Below are positions 1 to 10,283 of a DNA stretch of 39,375 bases, piece by piece. Each line of letters opens with the position of its first letter. Position 1 is the first letter of the stretch. Source of the stretch: Myxococcales bacterium (GTDB taxonomy: Bacteria > Myxococcota > UBA4151). The stretch lies in NCBI GenBank assembly GCA_002722845.1, contig PBND01000055.1:1-39375 (forward strand), given 5' to 3'. The translations under genes were made by a program, and so were the position numbers. The notes beneath the pieces are model-generated. The model did not search any database, was not told where the DNA came from, and worked only from the letters and a program-made list of their open reading frames with translations.

Positions 1-8
1 AACCACAC

Positions 9-1232
9 CTAAACATCGGCTCGGGGCACTTGCCCTAGAACACTAGCCCCTTGCAACTGGTCACTGCCAAGGGTGGCGTTCAAGAGTCGCTCGGCAACCT
101 GATCGGCGACCAAAAGGCCCTTTGACGTCAATCGACAGGCACCGCTGCGCTCAATCCAGCCAGACGCTTTCGCCGCTTGGATCGCGGCAAAGAGGGCAGG
201 ATCGTCGATGCCGAACTCCCCACACCAGCGCTCTGGCGCGATCCCCAACTCAAGATCCCGTAGGCCGATCATGCAGGCTTCCCGCAACCAGGCATCCGCC
301 GACAGAGACTCCCTTAGACCGGCCCCTGCGAGGAAGGGCCTATCCGTCGCCTCTAGATTTTGACGCCAGGCCCGCACCGAGCGGGGGTTCCCCCGTCGTT
401 CGAGCCCCTCGGCTGTGAGGCGCTGGCCATGGGCCGCGGGCCCGACACCAACCCAAGATCGATTGCGCCAATACTGGCGGTTGTGGCGGCTTTCATGGCC
501 CGGTTGGGCAAAATTACTGACCTCATAATGGTGATAGTGAAGAGATTGAGCCCACTGACAAACCCGCTGGTACATGCCAAGCCACTGATCTCTCTTCATT
601 TCATCGAAGAGTCCCTGGGCAAGGGCTGTCCCAAAGGCTGTCCCCTCCTCGATGGTCAGCCCGTAGAGACTGACATGGGGGGGACGTAGGGCGGCCAACA
701 TGTCGAGGCTCTCGTCTAGATCCCGATCGCTCTGCCCAGGCAGGCCAAAGATCAGGTCGAGAGAGTAACTCGCAAACCCAGCATCAGCGATCATCCTCGC
801 AGCATCCAGCGCCTGAGCGGCGTCGTGACGGCGCCCAAGAAACTGAAGTTCTTCGTCCCGAAAACTCTGGCTCCCCAGGGAGATGCGCGTGACCCCCGCT
901 TCCCTCCAAGCCGCCAACAGGGCTGGTGTCACATCCCCGGGGTTCGCCTCCAATGTGACCTCGGCCGGCGAGGCAGGCGACGCTGGCCACCCCCAGAGCC
1001 GAGCGACCGTCGTCATCACCTGCCGAAGCCCAGCTACCGACATACGACTGGGCGTACCGCCACCGAAATAGAGACTTCGAACCGGCCCCTCGTCGAGCCA
1101 GTGATTCCAACGCTCAAGATCCCGGATGAGGGCCGGGAAAAAGCCTTGGTCCTCGGATCTGGTACTCGAAAAAAAGTCACAGTATGGACACAAGGTCTCG
1201 CAATAGGGGTAGTGGACATAAACAGCGGTCAT
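9..1232 (-). CDS. hemW: HemW-like radical SAM haem chaperone
   Basis: The 407-residue product is a radical SAM protein of the HemW family (formerly annotated as oxygen-independent coproporphyrinogen III oxidase-like), cytoplasmic proteins thought to insert haem into target enzymes. Cys11, Cys15 and Cys18 form the iron-sulfur motif in the context HYPYCETLCPYCDF. A GGGTPS motif near residue 57 is the SAM-binding glycine segment, and VGVGPAAHG occurs later as in HemW. The CxxxCxxC context ending in CDF is typical of HemW, whereas true HemN has a longer N-terminal region. The ATG has an AAGAAGG-type ribosome site. The gene is divergent from lon-1 across about 90 bp, and its length is normal for the family. 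Confidence 0.9.
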   Translation of the reverse strand: MTAVYVHYPYCETLCPYCDFFSSTRSEDQGFFPALIRDLERWNHWLDEGPVRSLYFGGGTPSRMSVAGLRQVMTTVARLWGWPASPASPAEVTLEANPGDVTPALLAAWREAGVTRISLGSQSFRDEELQFLGRRHDAAQALDAARMIADAGFASYSLDLIFGLPGQSDRDLDESLDMLAALRPPHVSLYGLTIEEGTAFGTALAQGLFDEMKRDQWLGMYQRVCQWAQSLHYHHYEVSNFAQPGHESRHNRQYWRNRSWVGVGPAAHGQRLTAEGLERRGNPRSVRAWRQNLEATDRPFLAGAGLRESLSADAWLREACMIGLRDLELGIAPERWCGEFGIDDPALFAAIQAAKASGWIERSGACRLTSKGLLVADQVAERLLNATLGSDQLQGASVLGQVPRADV

Positions 1233-1324
1233 AAGCCCTTCTTACACGTCCAAGGCCCGGCCTCCAGAGCTAGGCTTAACGGGCACCTCCCCCCCATGCT
1301 AGGGCCGACCTGGGAGCTTTGCCA

Positions 1325-3673
1325 TTGAACCAGCCAAGCGCCATCGAGATCCCCAGCGAACTACCGGTCCTCGCCCTGCGAGACTTGGTGGTTTTTCCAT
1401 TCATGATCGCGCCGATTCGCGTTGGGCGCCGAGCGTCGATTGCGGCCATCGAAGAGAGTTTATCCCAAGGCAGACTCGTCTTCCTGGTCACTCAGAAAGA
1501 CCCCCGAACGGAGAGCCCTGAGCGGGATGATCTGCCGACGATCGGCTGCATCGCGATGGTCATGCGCATGCATCGGGTGGGCGATGGAGGCATGAAGGTG
1601 CTCGTTCAGGGGCTGATTAAGGCCCGTCGAGTTGGCATCACCCAGACCCACCCCTGCATGCGGGTCAGCTTCGAGGAAATCGAAGATATTGAACCCAGCG
1701 AACTCTCGGGAGAGTGCCAAGAACTCATTCAGGAGCTGCGGCAAAATCTCGACGCATTGCACAAGCTCGGTCGTGGCCCCGGCAATGATACAGTCATGGT
1801 GCTGAAGGGGGTCCAGGACCCGGGCCGCCTCGCCGACCTCACCGCGGCCCAACTGCAACTGCCGGCCTCCGAGGCCCAAAAGGTCCTTGAGATCAACGAT
1901 CCCGTGGAGCGCCTGCGGGTTGTTAGCGGGCTTTTGAAGCGCAAACTGGACTCCAGCGGAAGCGAAGAGAAGCGCCCCCGTCGGCTCACACGGGCGCAGC
2001 GGGAAGGCTTTCTCCGGGAACAGATGCGCCAAATTCGCCGGGAGCTCGGCGATCAAACAGAGGATGACGACCCCGTCGCCGAACTTCGGGAGCGGATCGA
2101 AGGCCTCGACCTCCCCGAAGAAGGGCAGGCCGAAGCGCTCAAACAGTTACGTCGACTTGAGCACCTCAATCCGGAGAGTACGGAAGCATCCAATGTTCGT
2201 AGTTATCTGGAGTGGATCTGCGACCTGCCCTGGAACATCGAGACAGAAGATGAGCTGGATGTCCAAGAGGCGGAGAAAATCCTCGACGATGATCATTATG
2301 GCCTGAAGGAGGTCAAAGAGCGCATCCTTGAATACCTGTCCGTGCGGCAGAAGAATCCGGATCTCAAGGGCCCCATTCTCTGTCTCGTTGGGCCCCCCGG
2401 TGTCGGCAAAACCTCCATCGGGAAGAGTATCGCCCGCGCCCTCGGGCGGGAATTCTCAAGAATCGCCTTGGGCGGCATGCGGGATGAAGCCGAAATACGA
2501 GGGCACCGCCGCACCTACGTGGGCGCCATGCCCGGTCGTATCATCCAGGCCATGAAGCTGGCGGGAACGATCAATCCAGTCATCATGCTCGACGAACTCG
2601 ACAAGGTCGGTGCGGACTTCCGAGGTGATCCGGCCAGTGCTTTGCTTGAAGTCCTTGACCCGGAGCAGAATCACAGTTTTCGGGATCATTATATCAACCT
2701 GCCCTTTGATCTCTCCAAAGTCCTCTTCCTCGCCAATGCGAACCTGCCGGATCCGATCCCTTCGGCTTTAAGAGATCGCCTCGAAATCATCAGAATCCCC
2801 GGCTACACGGCCCGGGAGAAAACCGAGATCGCAAAACGCTACATCGTCGACAGGCAAGCGAGCCAAAATGGGCTGAACGAGGATGAGATTCACATCACCA
2901 CGCCAGCGATCAAGGCCCTGATTGAAGGCCACACCCGGGAGGCCGGGCTCCGGGAGTTAGAGCGCAAAGTCGGCACCATCTGCCGAAAGGTCGCTCGTCG
3001 CATCGTCAGCGGCGAAATTACCCGGACAACCATCACGCCGAAGGGGCTGAAGCGCTATTTAGGCCCCCCCCGCTTTAAGAGTGACCCCGAACTCACGGAA
3101 GACGCCATCGGCTGCGCCAACGGCCTCGCATGGACCCCTACCGGCGGGCAGGTTCTCGTGGTTGAAGCCAGTCTAATGAAGGGCAAGGGAAGCCTGATTC
3201 TCACGGGGCAACTGGGTGATGTCATGAAGGAGAGTGTGCGGGCTGCTCTGACCTATCTTCGGGCCAGGGCCGACAGCCTGGGACTCGACGTGGATGCCCT
3301 TCAGGAACAGGATCTCCATGTGCACGTCCCGGCCGGCGCGATCCCAAAAGATGGGCCCAGCGCGGGGATCACCATGGCCACTGTGATTCTCAGCCTCCTG
3401 ACCGGCCGACCGGTTCGACGCAACGTGGCCATGACCGGAGAGATTACACTGCGCGGCAGGGTGCTTGCGATCGGTGGTCTCAAAGAAAAGTCGATCGCCG
3501 CATTACGGGCAGGAATCGACACCATTTGTATTCCGCAAGGTAACGCGGTGGAGATCGACCAATTGCCAGATGAGGTTCGACGCAAGCTGACGATCGTCCC
3601 TTGCGAAGATATCTCAGAAGTCTTTGCGGTCGCGCTCGCTGAGGACTCCCCCCCGTGTCCGAGCGCCAGTTAA
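1325..3673 (+). CDS. lon: ATP-dependent protease La (Lon), first copy
   Basis: Complete Lon AAA+ serine protease that degrades misfolded and regulatory proteins in the cytoplasm. The order is a LON substrate-binding domain (about 10-200), a coiled-coil linker, an AAA+ module with Walker A GPPGVGKTS near residue 357, and a protease domain with PKDGPSAG and GGLKEKS. A TTG at 1319 is possible, but the GGGAG at 1312-1316 lies 8 bases before the TTG at 1325. With that start the catalytic pair falls at Ser679 and Lys722, the same numbers as in E. coli Lon. The 3' end overlaps thiL by 19 bases. A second complete Lon lies at 27427. Myxococcus xanthus also has two Lon proteases (LonV and LonD), but I cannot assign which is which. 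Confidence 0.95.
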   Translation: MNQPSAIEIPSELPVLALRDLVVFPFMIAPIRVGRRASIAAIEESLSQGRLVFLVTQKDPRTESPERDDLPTIGCIAMVMRMHRVGDGGMKVLVQGLIKARRVGITQTHPCMRVSFEEIEDIEPSELSGECQELIQELRQNLDALHKLGRGPGNDTVMVLKGVQDPGRLADLTAAQLQLPASEAQKVLEINDPVERLRVVSGLLKRKLDSSGSEEKRPRRLTRAQREGFLREQMRQIRRELGDQTEDDDPVAELRERIEGLDLPEEGQAEALKQLRRLEHLNPESTEASNVRSYLEWICDLPWNIETEDELDVQEAEKILDDDHYGLKEVKERILEYLSVRQKNPDLKGPILCLVGPPGVGKTSIGKSIARALGREFSRIALGGMRDEAEIRGHRRTYVGAMPGRIIQAMKLAGTINPVIMLDELDKVGADFRGDPASALLEVLDPEQNHSFRDHYINLPFDLSKVLFLANANLPDPIPSALRDRLEIIRIPGYTAREKTEIAKRYIVDRQASQNGLNEDEIHITTPAIKALIEGHTREAGLRELERKVGTICRKVARRIVSGEITRTTITPKGLKRYLGPPRFKSDPELTEDAIGCANGLAWTPTGGQVLVVEASLMKGKGSLILTGQLGDVMKESVRAALTYLRARADSLGLDVDALQEQDLHVHVPAGAIPKDGPSAGITMATVILSLLTGRPVRRNVAMTGEITLRGRVLAIGGLKEKSIAALRAGIDTICIPQGNAVEIDQLPDEVRRKLTIVPCEDISEVFAVALAEDSPPCPSAS

Positions 3674-4618
3674 TCGATCAGTTTGTTGGCCTCGCAAGGG
3701 GCTATAAGGACCCGAAAACACTGTTGGGGCCCGGCGATGATGCGGCCGTGATCGACCTGGCCCATGGGCCTGAGTGTATCAGCACGGACCAGTTCGTTGA
3801 AAATCAACATTTTCGTCATCGATGGATCGGGCCGGAAGACTTAGCAGGCCGCTGCCTTGCAGCCACCGTGAGTGATCTCGCTGCCATGGGGGCAACCCCC
3901 CGGTGGATCACCGTTGCGCTTACGCTCTCAAAGGCCCAGGATCGAGATTGGCTCATGGCTTTTGCCCAGCGATTTGGCCAAATCGTTGGCCTCTGGAATA
4001 TCGATCTGATCGGTGGCGACCTGACGCGGGGCGATCACACCTCCGTCTGTCTAACCATCGGTGGCACTGCACAAAAAGGTCGCCTGCTCCTGCGCCAAGG
4101 CGCTCGTCCAGACGATGGTATTTGGGTGAGTGGCAATCTCGGCGGGTCTTCCGCAGCCGTTGACTACCTCGAACGGGGGGGGGCGAAACCGAGGGCTTGT
4201 CGCTGATTTTTACGCTGTCCGGCACCGGGTCCTCTTGGGCTTAGCGCTCAATCGATCAGGGGTTGCCACCAGTTGTTGTGACATTTCAGATGGCCTTCTA
4301 ACGGACCTGACGAGCCTCCTCCACGACAAGTGCCGAGGTGCGCTCCTCGACATGAAGCGTCTGCCGGTCTCCCCCCTCGCAAAACGCGTTGCGACGGAAC
4401 TCGCCTGCTCCACCAGGCCATGGGTGCTCGATGGAGGAGAAGATTTCGAACTGCTCTTTACGGTCCCCCCCCATCGGGAGGAGGCCATGGGCGATCTGAG
4501 CGAGGCCCTTGCCGTGCCACTGACCCGAATTGGCACAATGGCTGAAACCCCGGGCATCGTGAACACCGAAGGCGGCCTGCTCGAACCGGCCGGCTGGGAT
4601 CCATTTCGGGGTTCTTGA
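3655..4618 (+). pseudogene. thiL: Thiamine-monophosphate kinase, frameshifted at a G9 tract
   Basis: ThiL phosphorylates thiamine monophosphate to the diphosphate cofactor. The first part (GTG at 3655) carries LGPGDDAAVID, the STDQFVENQHF segment, SDLAAMGATP and LIGGDLTRG. It stops at 4206 soon after a run of nine G (4175-4183). The remaining family sequence continues in the +1 frame with CDISDGLLTDL and LDGGEDFELLF and ends at 4618. Removing one G (eight G) restores one uninterrupted frame of normal length. Both halves are otherwise well preserved, so this is a recent event, a sequencing or assembly error, or a switchable tract. The start overlaps the end of lon-1 by 19 bases, suggesting coupled expression. 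Confidence 0.85.
4175..4183 (+). repeat. Nine-G homopolymer inside thiL
   Basis: Nine consecutive G residues sit exactly where the thiL frame shifts. An eight-G version would join both halves. Such tracts are prone to both replication slippage and sequencing error. Confidence 0.9.
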
Positions 4619-4660
4619 CCCAATTCGGCTAAGGCACCAAAGAAAGGCAGGGGGCGTGGC

Positions 4661-6349
4661 TTGAGTGAACCGGGACGGGCAAGTACCGATCTAGAGACCC
4701 TCGCCAAAGTCACGCGAGAGTTGGTCACCAGTCGGGACCCTCGGGCCCTGCTGTCCCGTTTAAATCAGATGCTTGCGGGCCGAGTGGAGTTTACCCGGGC
4801 CGCGATCCTGCTTTTCGAGCCGGGTGGAGAGACAGCCCAAGTGGTCGCCGCCACCGACCGGAGCGACGAAGAGGGCGTCTTGAGTCTGGATCTAAAAAAA
4901 TATCCGGAACTCCAGCGGCTCATCGAAACCCGCAATACCGTCCTGATCGAGGATGTTGCCTCGGACCCCTCCCTTGTCGGGGTCCGAAGCGAACTTGTCC
5001 GGGCAGGGGGTGGTGCCGCATTAATTCTCCCCCTGCTGTTCGAGGGGCGCCTAAAGGGCTGTATCTTCCTCCGCCGCCCAGTGGGGGGAGCATCTCCCAG
5101 CCAAGCCACTCTTCAGTTTGGTGAAGTGGTGGCAGGCACTTGTGCGACTGCATTACACCTGTTCGAAACCCTAGAGACGGCCCGACGACAGCAGGCTCAA
5201 GCCCAAAGAGCTCGCATGCTTGCGGAAAGCAAGTTGAAGGACAGCGCCCGATTCGAGGAGTTTTTTGAGTATGCAGCGGAGGGCATGGCCGTTTTGGACA
5301 TGCAAGGACGCATCCTGAGCGCAAACCTTGAAGGACAGCGCCTCCTAGGCTGCACTTTGTCCGCCCAGCCCCCCCGATTGGTTGACCTGGCTTCCCCCGG
5401 CGAAAGAGGACGAATCGAGCAGATGATCCATGGCTTTCAAGCCCAGGTGTTCCCAAGGGACTTTCATCTTCGACTCCACCGCCCCTCAGGGGAAGAATCG
5501 ATCCTGAGTCTGAGTTGCGGTGCCCTCGGCGGCAAGGCAGAAGGCGTGATCCTCTCCTTTCGAGAGATCACCGCCGAGATCCGCCTACAGCGGGAACTCA
5601 CCGCCACGAAAGACTTCCTCGAGAACCTGATCACGAGTTCTGCGGATGCGATCGTTGCGACAGAACTGACTGGGAAGGTCATCCTCTACAACAAGGCCGC
5701 GGAGCGCCTTTTTGAGCGGGAGGCCAATACGGTGTTGGGCCAGTTGCCCATGGCTGAACTGCAACCGGAAGGATTCTATCGGCAACACGTAGAGCAACTC
5801 CTAGATCAGGCTCAAACTGCCGAGTTATCGGCGCAGCGATCGGAGGTGCTCAGCGCCAGCGGAGCCCGTATTCCCGTGCGTCTGTCAGGAAGTCTTCTTC
5901 AAGAGGGCGGCCTCCCGGTGGCCCTGGTGTTTGTCCTGCAAGATCTCAGGGCTGAAATCCAACTTCAAGAGGACCTGGCCCGACGAAACAGTGAGCGAGA
6001 CGAGTTCGAAGGGGCTCTACTGATGGCCTCAACAGCAGCCCACGAACTGAATCAGCCACTCACCACCATCGTCGGGTTCAGCGAGATGGCATTGCAGCAA
6101 CTTGAAGCCGAACACCGAGCCAGGAAGGCGCTAGAGCGCGTCCGTGAGGCCTCGGAGCGTCTTGCCGAGCGCGTCCGCGACTTAGGTAAGCTCAAGCGAA
6201 TCGTTACCCGCTCCTATGGCGATGGCGCCCAAATTGTTGACCTAGAAGCCTCGACACGCACCACGGTCCCCCAAAATCCTCTGGGGGCCTTTGATAGGAC
6301 CTCCGAAGTCACCGACCAGTTCCCTACCCTGACGGAAGAAGACACCTGA
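4661..6349 (+). CDS. GAF-PAS-PAS sensor with HisKA domain but no ATPase domain
   Basis: A 562-residue cytoplasmic signalling protein without membrane segments. Residues about 10-165 resemble a GAF domain, followed by a short coiled coil rich in Gln, Ala and Arg. PAS-like domains lie at about 200-310 and 315-435, ending in typical S-box C-terminal segments. A HisKA-like dimerisation helix pair follows, with the H-box AAHELNQPLTTIVGFSE near residue 463. The protein ends about 90 residues later without the N, G1 or G2 boxes of an HATPase domain, so it probably cannot phosphorylate itself. It may be a phosphotransfer partner or a non-enzymatic sensor. The TTG start is preceded by AGGGGG at 7-base spacing. 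The stop overlaps the next ATG (TGATG), implying coupling to the LolA-like gene. Confidence 0.8.
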   Translation: MSEPGRASTDLETLAKVTRELVTSRDPRALLSRLNQMLAGRVEFTRAAILLFEPGGETAQVVAATDRSDEEGVLSLDLKKYPELQRLIETRNTVLIEDVASDPSLVGVRSELVRAGGGAALILPLLFEGRLKGCIFLRRPVGGASPSQATLQFGEVVAGTCATALHLFETLETARRQQAQAQRARMLAESKLKDSARFEEFFEYAAEGMAVLDMQGRILSANLEGQRLLGCTLSAQPPRLVDLASPGERGRIEQMIHGFQAQVFPRDFHLRLHRPSGEESILSLSCGALGGKAEGVILSFREITAEIRLQRELTATKDFLENLITSSADAIVATELTGKVILYNKAAERLFEREANTVLGQLPMAELQPEGFYRQHVEQLLDQAQTAELSAQRSEVLSASGARIPVRLSGSLLQEGGLPVALVFVLQDLRAEIQLQEDLARRNSERDEFEGALLMASTAAHELNQPLTTIVGFSEMALQQLEAEHRARKALERVREASERLAERVRDLGKLKRIVTRSYGDGAQIVDLEASTRTTVPQNPLGAFDRTSEVTDQFPTLTEEDT

Positions 6350-7116
6350 TGCTCCTCCTCTCTAGCCTACTCATCGCCGCCCCAACCCCAGCAAGCCCGG
6401 ATGCGACGACCTTTATGGCGAAGGTTCTTGAGCACGACGCGATGGGGTTCTCGGGGACGGCTGAAGTTGATCTAAAACTGACGATTCGTAGCCCTCGCGG
6501 CACCCTTAGCCGCCGGCGACTGCAGATCATCAGCGCAACCCTTGAGGGGCGACAACATACGCTCGTTCGCTTTCTCGCACCGGCTGAACTGTCAGGCACA
6601 GGCATGCTACTTAGAGATGAACCCGATGGCAGCAGCACCCAACTCATGTACCAACCAAGCTACGATAAGATCCGCCCAATCGCTGCCAGCAATCGCTCCG
6701 ACCGATTCATGGGGACTGACTTTTCCTATTCGGATCTCGAAGGGGCTGATTCCGGTGACAGCAAGCACCGGTTCCTTGCGGATGCAAAGTGCGGCAAAGC
6801 AACCTGTAAACAGGTGGAGAGCCGCCCCGATTCGAAGCGGGTTCAGTCCACCGGCTATGGTCGGATTATTTCACTCATCCACCCGAAGGCATTGGTGCCG
6901 ATGCGTACCCGGTTCTTTGGCCGAGATGGCAAGACGGCACTGAAGGTTTTGACCGTCAAGAAGCTCAAAAAGGTAGACGGCCGATGGATGGTCACCAAGG
7001 CGGTGATGAAGGACCTTAAGCGCGGGAGTGCAACCCAGATGGAGATGCTCAAGCTGGATCGAAACAAAAGCTTCAGCGCGGAGCATTTCACGGAGAAGGC
7101 CCTGCGCAGCCCCTAG
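6349..7116 (+). CDS. LolA-like outer-membrane lipoprotein-sorting family protein
   Basis: A 255-residue exported protein with a short hydrophobic N-terminus (MLLLSSLLIAAPTPA) acting as a signal peptide. It matches the uncharacterised LolA-like family (Pfam LolA_like, PF17131) often labelled outer membrane lipoprotein-sorting protein. The signatures are RFLAPAELSGTGMLL, a YQPSYDKIRPIAASNRSD segment and FMGTDFSYSDLEG. This family is distinct from classical LolA and frequently accompanies RND-type transporters, but none is next to it here. It is expected to be a periplasmic beta-sandwich that binds lipid or a lipoprotein. It starts inside the stop of the GAF/PAS gene and is followed by a hairpin terminator. 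Confidence 0.85.
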   Translation: MLLLSSLLIAAPTPASPDATTFMAKVLEHDAMGFSGTAEVDLKLTIRSPRGTLSRRRLQIISATLEGRQHTLVRFLAPAELSGTGMLLRDEPDGSSTQLMYQPSYDKIRPIAASNRSDRFMGTDFSYSDLEGADSGDSKHRFLADAKCGKATCKQVESRPDSKRVQSTGYGRIISLIHPKALVPMRTRFFGRDGKTALKVLTVKKLKKVDGRWMVTKAVMKDLKRGSATQMEMLKLDRNKSFSAEHFTEKALRSP

Positions 7117-7117
7117 T

Positions 7118-7159
7118 CAAAAAAAGAAAAGCAGGGAGCGAACTCCCTGCCTCTCTTTT
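7118..7159. terminator. Bidirectional intrinsic terminator between lolA-like gene and groEL
   Basis: A perfect 8-bp stem, GCAGGGAG and CTCCCTGC, closes a CGAA tetraloop at 7131-7150. On the minus strand it is followed by a strong T-rich run (the A-rich stretch at 7119-7130 read in reverse), so it should stop groEL transcripts efficiently. On the plus strand the CTCTCTTTTC tail gives a weaker signal for the LolA-like gene. Confidence 0.85.
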
Positions 7160-7173
7160 CAGCCGGGGACGGA

Positions 7174-9115
<1,942 letters not shown>

Positions 9116-9238
9116 CATGACTCCTTGTTTTCTCTTCGTTTGTGTCGCCCCCTACGGATCTTTCGCAGGAGGCAGTTTCGGTTAACGGGCGCCACTAAGC
9201 ACAGGGCTGGATGGCCTTCAACTGAATTTCTCAACCTT

Positions 9239-9271
9239 AAAAAGCAAAACCGGACCCACCACGGGATCCGG
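9239..9271 (-). terminator. Intrinsic terminator after tRNA-Phe
   Basis: On the minus strand, CCGGA(T)CCC pairs with GGGTCCGG around a 5-base loop with one bulged T. It is followed by TTTTGCTTTTT. It starts only a few bases beyond the tRNA CCA end, so it defines the 3' end of a single-tRNA transcript. Confidence 0.75.
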
Positions 9272-9277
9272 CAAGGC

Positions 9278-9353
9278 TGGTGCCCAGGGACGGAATTGAA
9301 CCGCCGACACGAGGATTTTCAGTCCACTGCTCTACCGACTGAGCTACCTGGGC
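9278..9353 (-). tRNA. tRNA-Phe (GAA)
   Basis: The 76-base gene includes an encoded CCA. The acceptor stem GCCCAGG/CCTGGGC is perfect, the D arm is GCTC/GAGC, the anticodon loop reads CTGAAAA (anticodon GAA), and the T loop is TTCAATT. The sequence is close to bacterial tRNA-Phe throughout. One oddity is a T-T opposition at positions 28 and 42 of the anticodon stem, where a pair is expected. It has its own promoter (9363-9391) and a terminator immediately after it. Confidence 0.97.
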
Positions 9354-9362
9354 GCCGAGCGC

Positions 9363-9391
9363 CTGATAGGGAGGCTCCTGCTCCCTGTCAA
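9363..9391 (-). promoter_or_regulatory. Sigma-70-type promoter of tRNA-Phe
   Basis: On the minus strand a perfect TTGACA (9386-9391) and TATCAG (9363-9368) are separated by exactly 17 bases. Only nine bases, GC-rich, lie between the -10 and the mature tRNA 5' end, so the 5' leader must be very short. A GC-rich discriminator is the known hallmark of stringently controlled stable-RNA promoters. The spacer contains a GGGAG/CTCCC dyad. The promoter sits directly beyond the stop of the J-domain gene. Confidence 0.8.
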
Positions 9392-9826
9392 CTACGGGAG
9401 TCGACCGTAACGCCGAAGTGTGTCTCTTGCCCTGCTTAGTTCCCGCATGCGCCGGGCCGCCCGCTCGGCCCGCTCGGGCGGGTGCCGGTCGGGGTGAGCC
9501 TCTTTCATCAACTGACGCAATCTTTGCCGAACCACCGCCTTTGTCGCGTCGTAAGGCAGGCCAATACTGATATAGGCCGCGACGAGGTCGAAAGGCAGAT
9601 GGTCTTCGGCGGCGCTCGCCCGACGCTGCTTGCTTCCCTGGGGACGAGTCCGCCGTCCCCGGGAGGAGGCACCAGAGCCCGGGGAGGAAGCACCACTTCG
9701 CCCCGATCGACTTCGAGTCGCCCTCGGCTGCTCGTCAACGGGAGGTGGGGCCGGGGCCGGCGCCGGCAACAACCCCTCAATCAGCCAGGCCTCGAACCAG
9801 AGCCAACTGCGCCACAAGCCTTTCAT
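9392..9826 (-). CDS. Small J-domain protein
   Basis: A 144-residue protein whose last 65 residues form a J domain with the HPD motif in [16 protein letters not shown]. Such domains stimulate the ATPase of a DnaK-type Hsp70. The N-terminal half is a short Trp-rich helix ([18 protein letters not shown]) followed by a Pro-, Ser- and Arg-rich disordered linker. No zinc-finger or client-binding domain of full DnaJ is present. The start codon overlaps the stop of the upstream exported protein (ATGA), so the two are probably translated together. The Hsp70 partner is not in the window. Confidence 0.75.
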   Translation of the reverse strand: MKGLWRSWLWFEAWLIEGLLPAPAPAPPPVDEQPRATRSRSGRSGASSPGSGASSRGRRTRPQGSKQRRASAAEDHLPFDLVAAYISIGLPYDATKAVVRQRLRQLMKEAHPDRHPPERAERAARRMRELSRARDTLRRYGRLP

Positions 9827-10254
9827 GGCCCAGGGATCGGCAGGTCCAAGGGTAGCGTATTGAGAAGACCAGGAACCTTCATGTCGACGGGCTTGAGGGT
9901 TTTCCCCTCACTCATTCGACCACTTACCAGCGTAAAAATTGTCGTTTTAGGAGTCGCTCCAGGTCGCAGTTCGACCCCCTTCACCATAATCTTCTCGTTC
10001 ATGCCCCGATCTGGATCTTTGAGATCCTCAAGAATCAGGCCCACAACCGTGAGTTTGCGAATCACCTGGACTGGCTTCCGCCAGAGCTGACTGTACCAAA
10101 GAGCCACCTTGTTTGGAGGCACGTTCGCCTGGTAGGTTCGGCGCCAGGCGACACCGGCATCGAGATGGGCGAGTCGCTGGGCCCCCGGATAGACCGCGAG
10201 GCTTGCTGGCTCGGGCGTCATCAACAAGCCCGCTGTGAAAAGGATAACAACCAT
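9823..10254 (-). CDS. Exported protein of unknown function
   Basis: A 143-residue protein that I do not recognise as a named family. It opens with a hydrophobic signal-like stretch (MVVILFTAGLLMTPEPA). The mature part has a YPGAQRL segment, then a YQANVPPNKVALWYSQLW segment. This pattern (a PGA motif followed by a short helix with a conserved Tyr) resembles small periplasmic domains annotated only as hypothetical. Two hydrophobic strands follow and a Pro-rich tail ends the protein. It is divergent from the HAD gene across 29 bases and its stop overlaps the start of the J-domain gene. Confidence 0.6.
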   Translation of the reverse strand: MVVILFTAGLLMTPEPASLAVYPGAQRLAHLDAGVAWRRTYQANVPPNKVALWYSQLWRKPVQVIRKLTVVGLILEDLKDPDRGMNEKIMVKGVELRPGATPKTTIFTLVSGRMSEGKTLKPVDMKVPGLLNTLPLDLPIPGP

Positions 10255-10283
10255 ATGCTGGGCCCCATGGTAGGACAGAGTAC

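Noticed and set aside
1275-1297. CTTAAC and CCCCAT upstream of lon-1 as a heat-shock sigma promoter
   Set aside because: The spacer is about 11 bases and the -35 matches poorly; the CCCCAT is part of a C-run that can arise by chance.
1460-2056. A 198-codon frame antisense to lon-1
   Set aside because: No ribosome site or domain; lon-1 on the other strand is unambiguous.
9119-9240. CIRCE element or heat-shock sigma promoter upstream of groES
   Set aside because: I looked for TTAGCACTC/GAGTGCTAA and for CTTGAA...CCCCAT and found neither.
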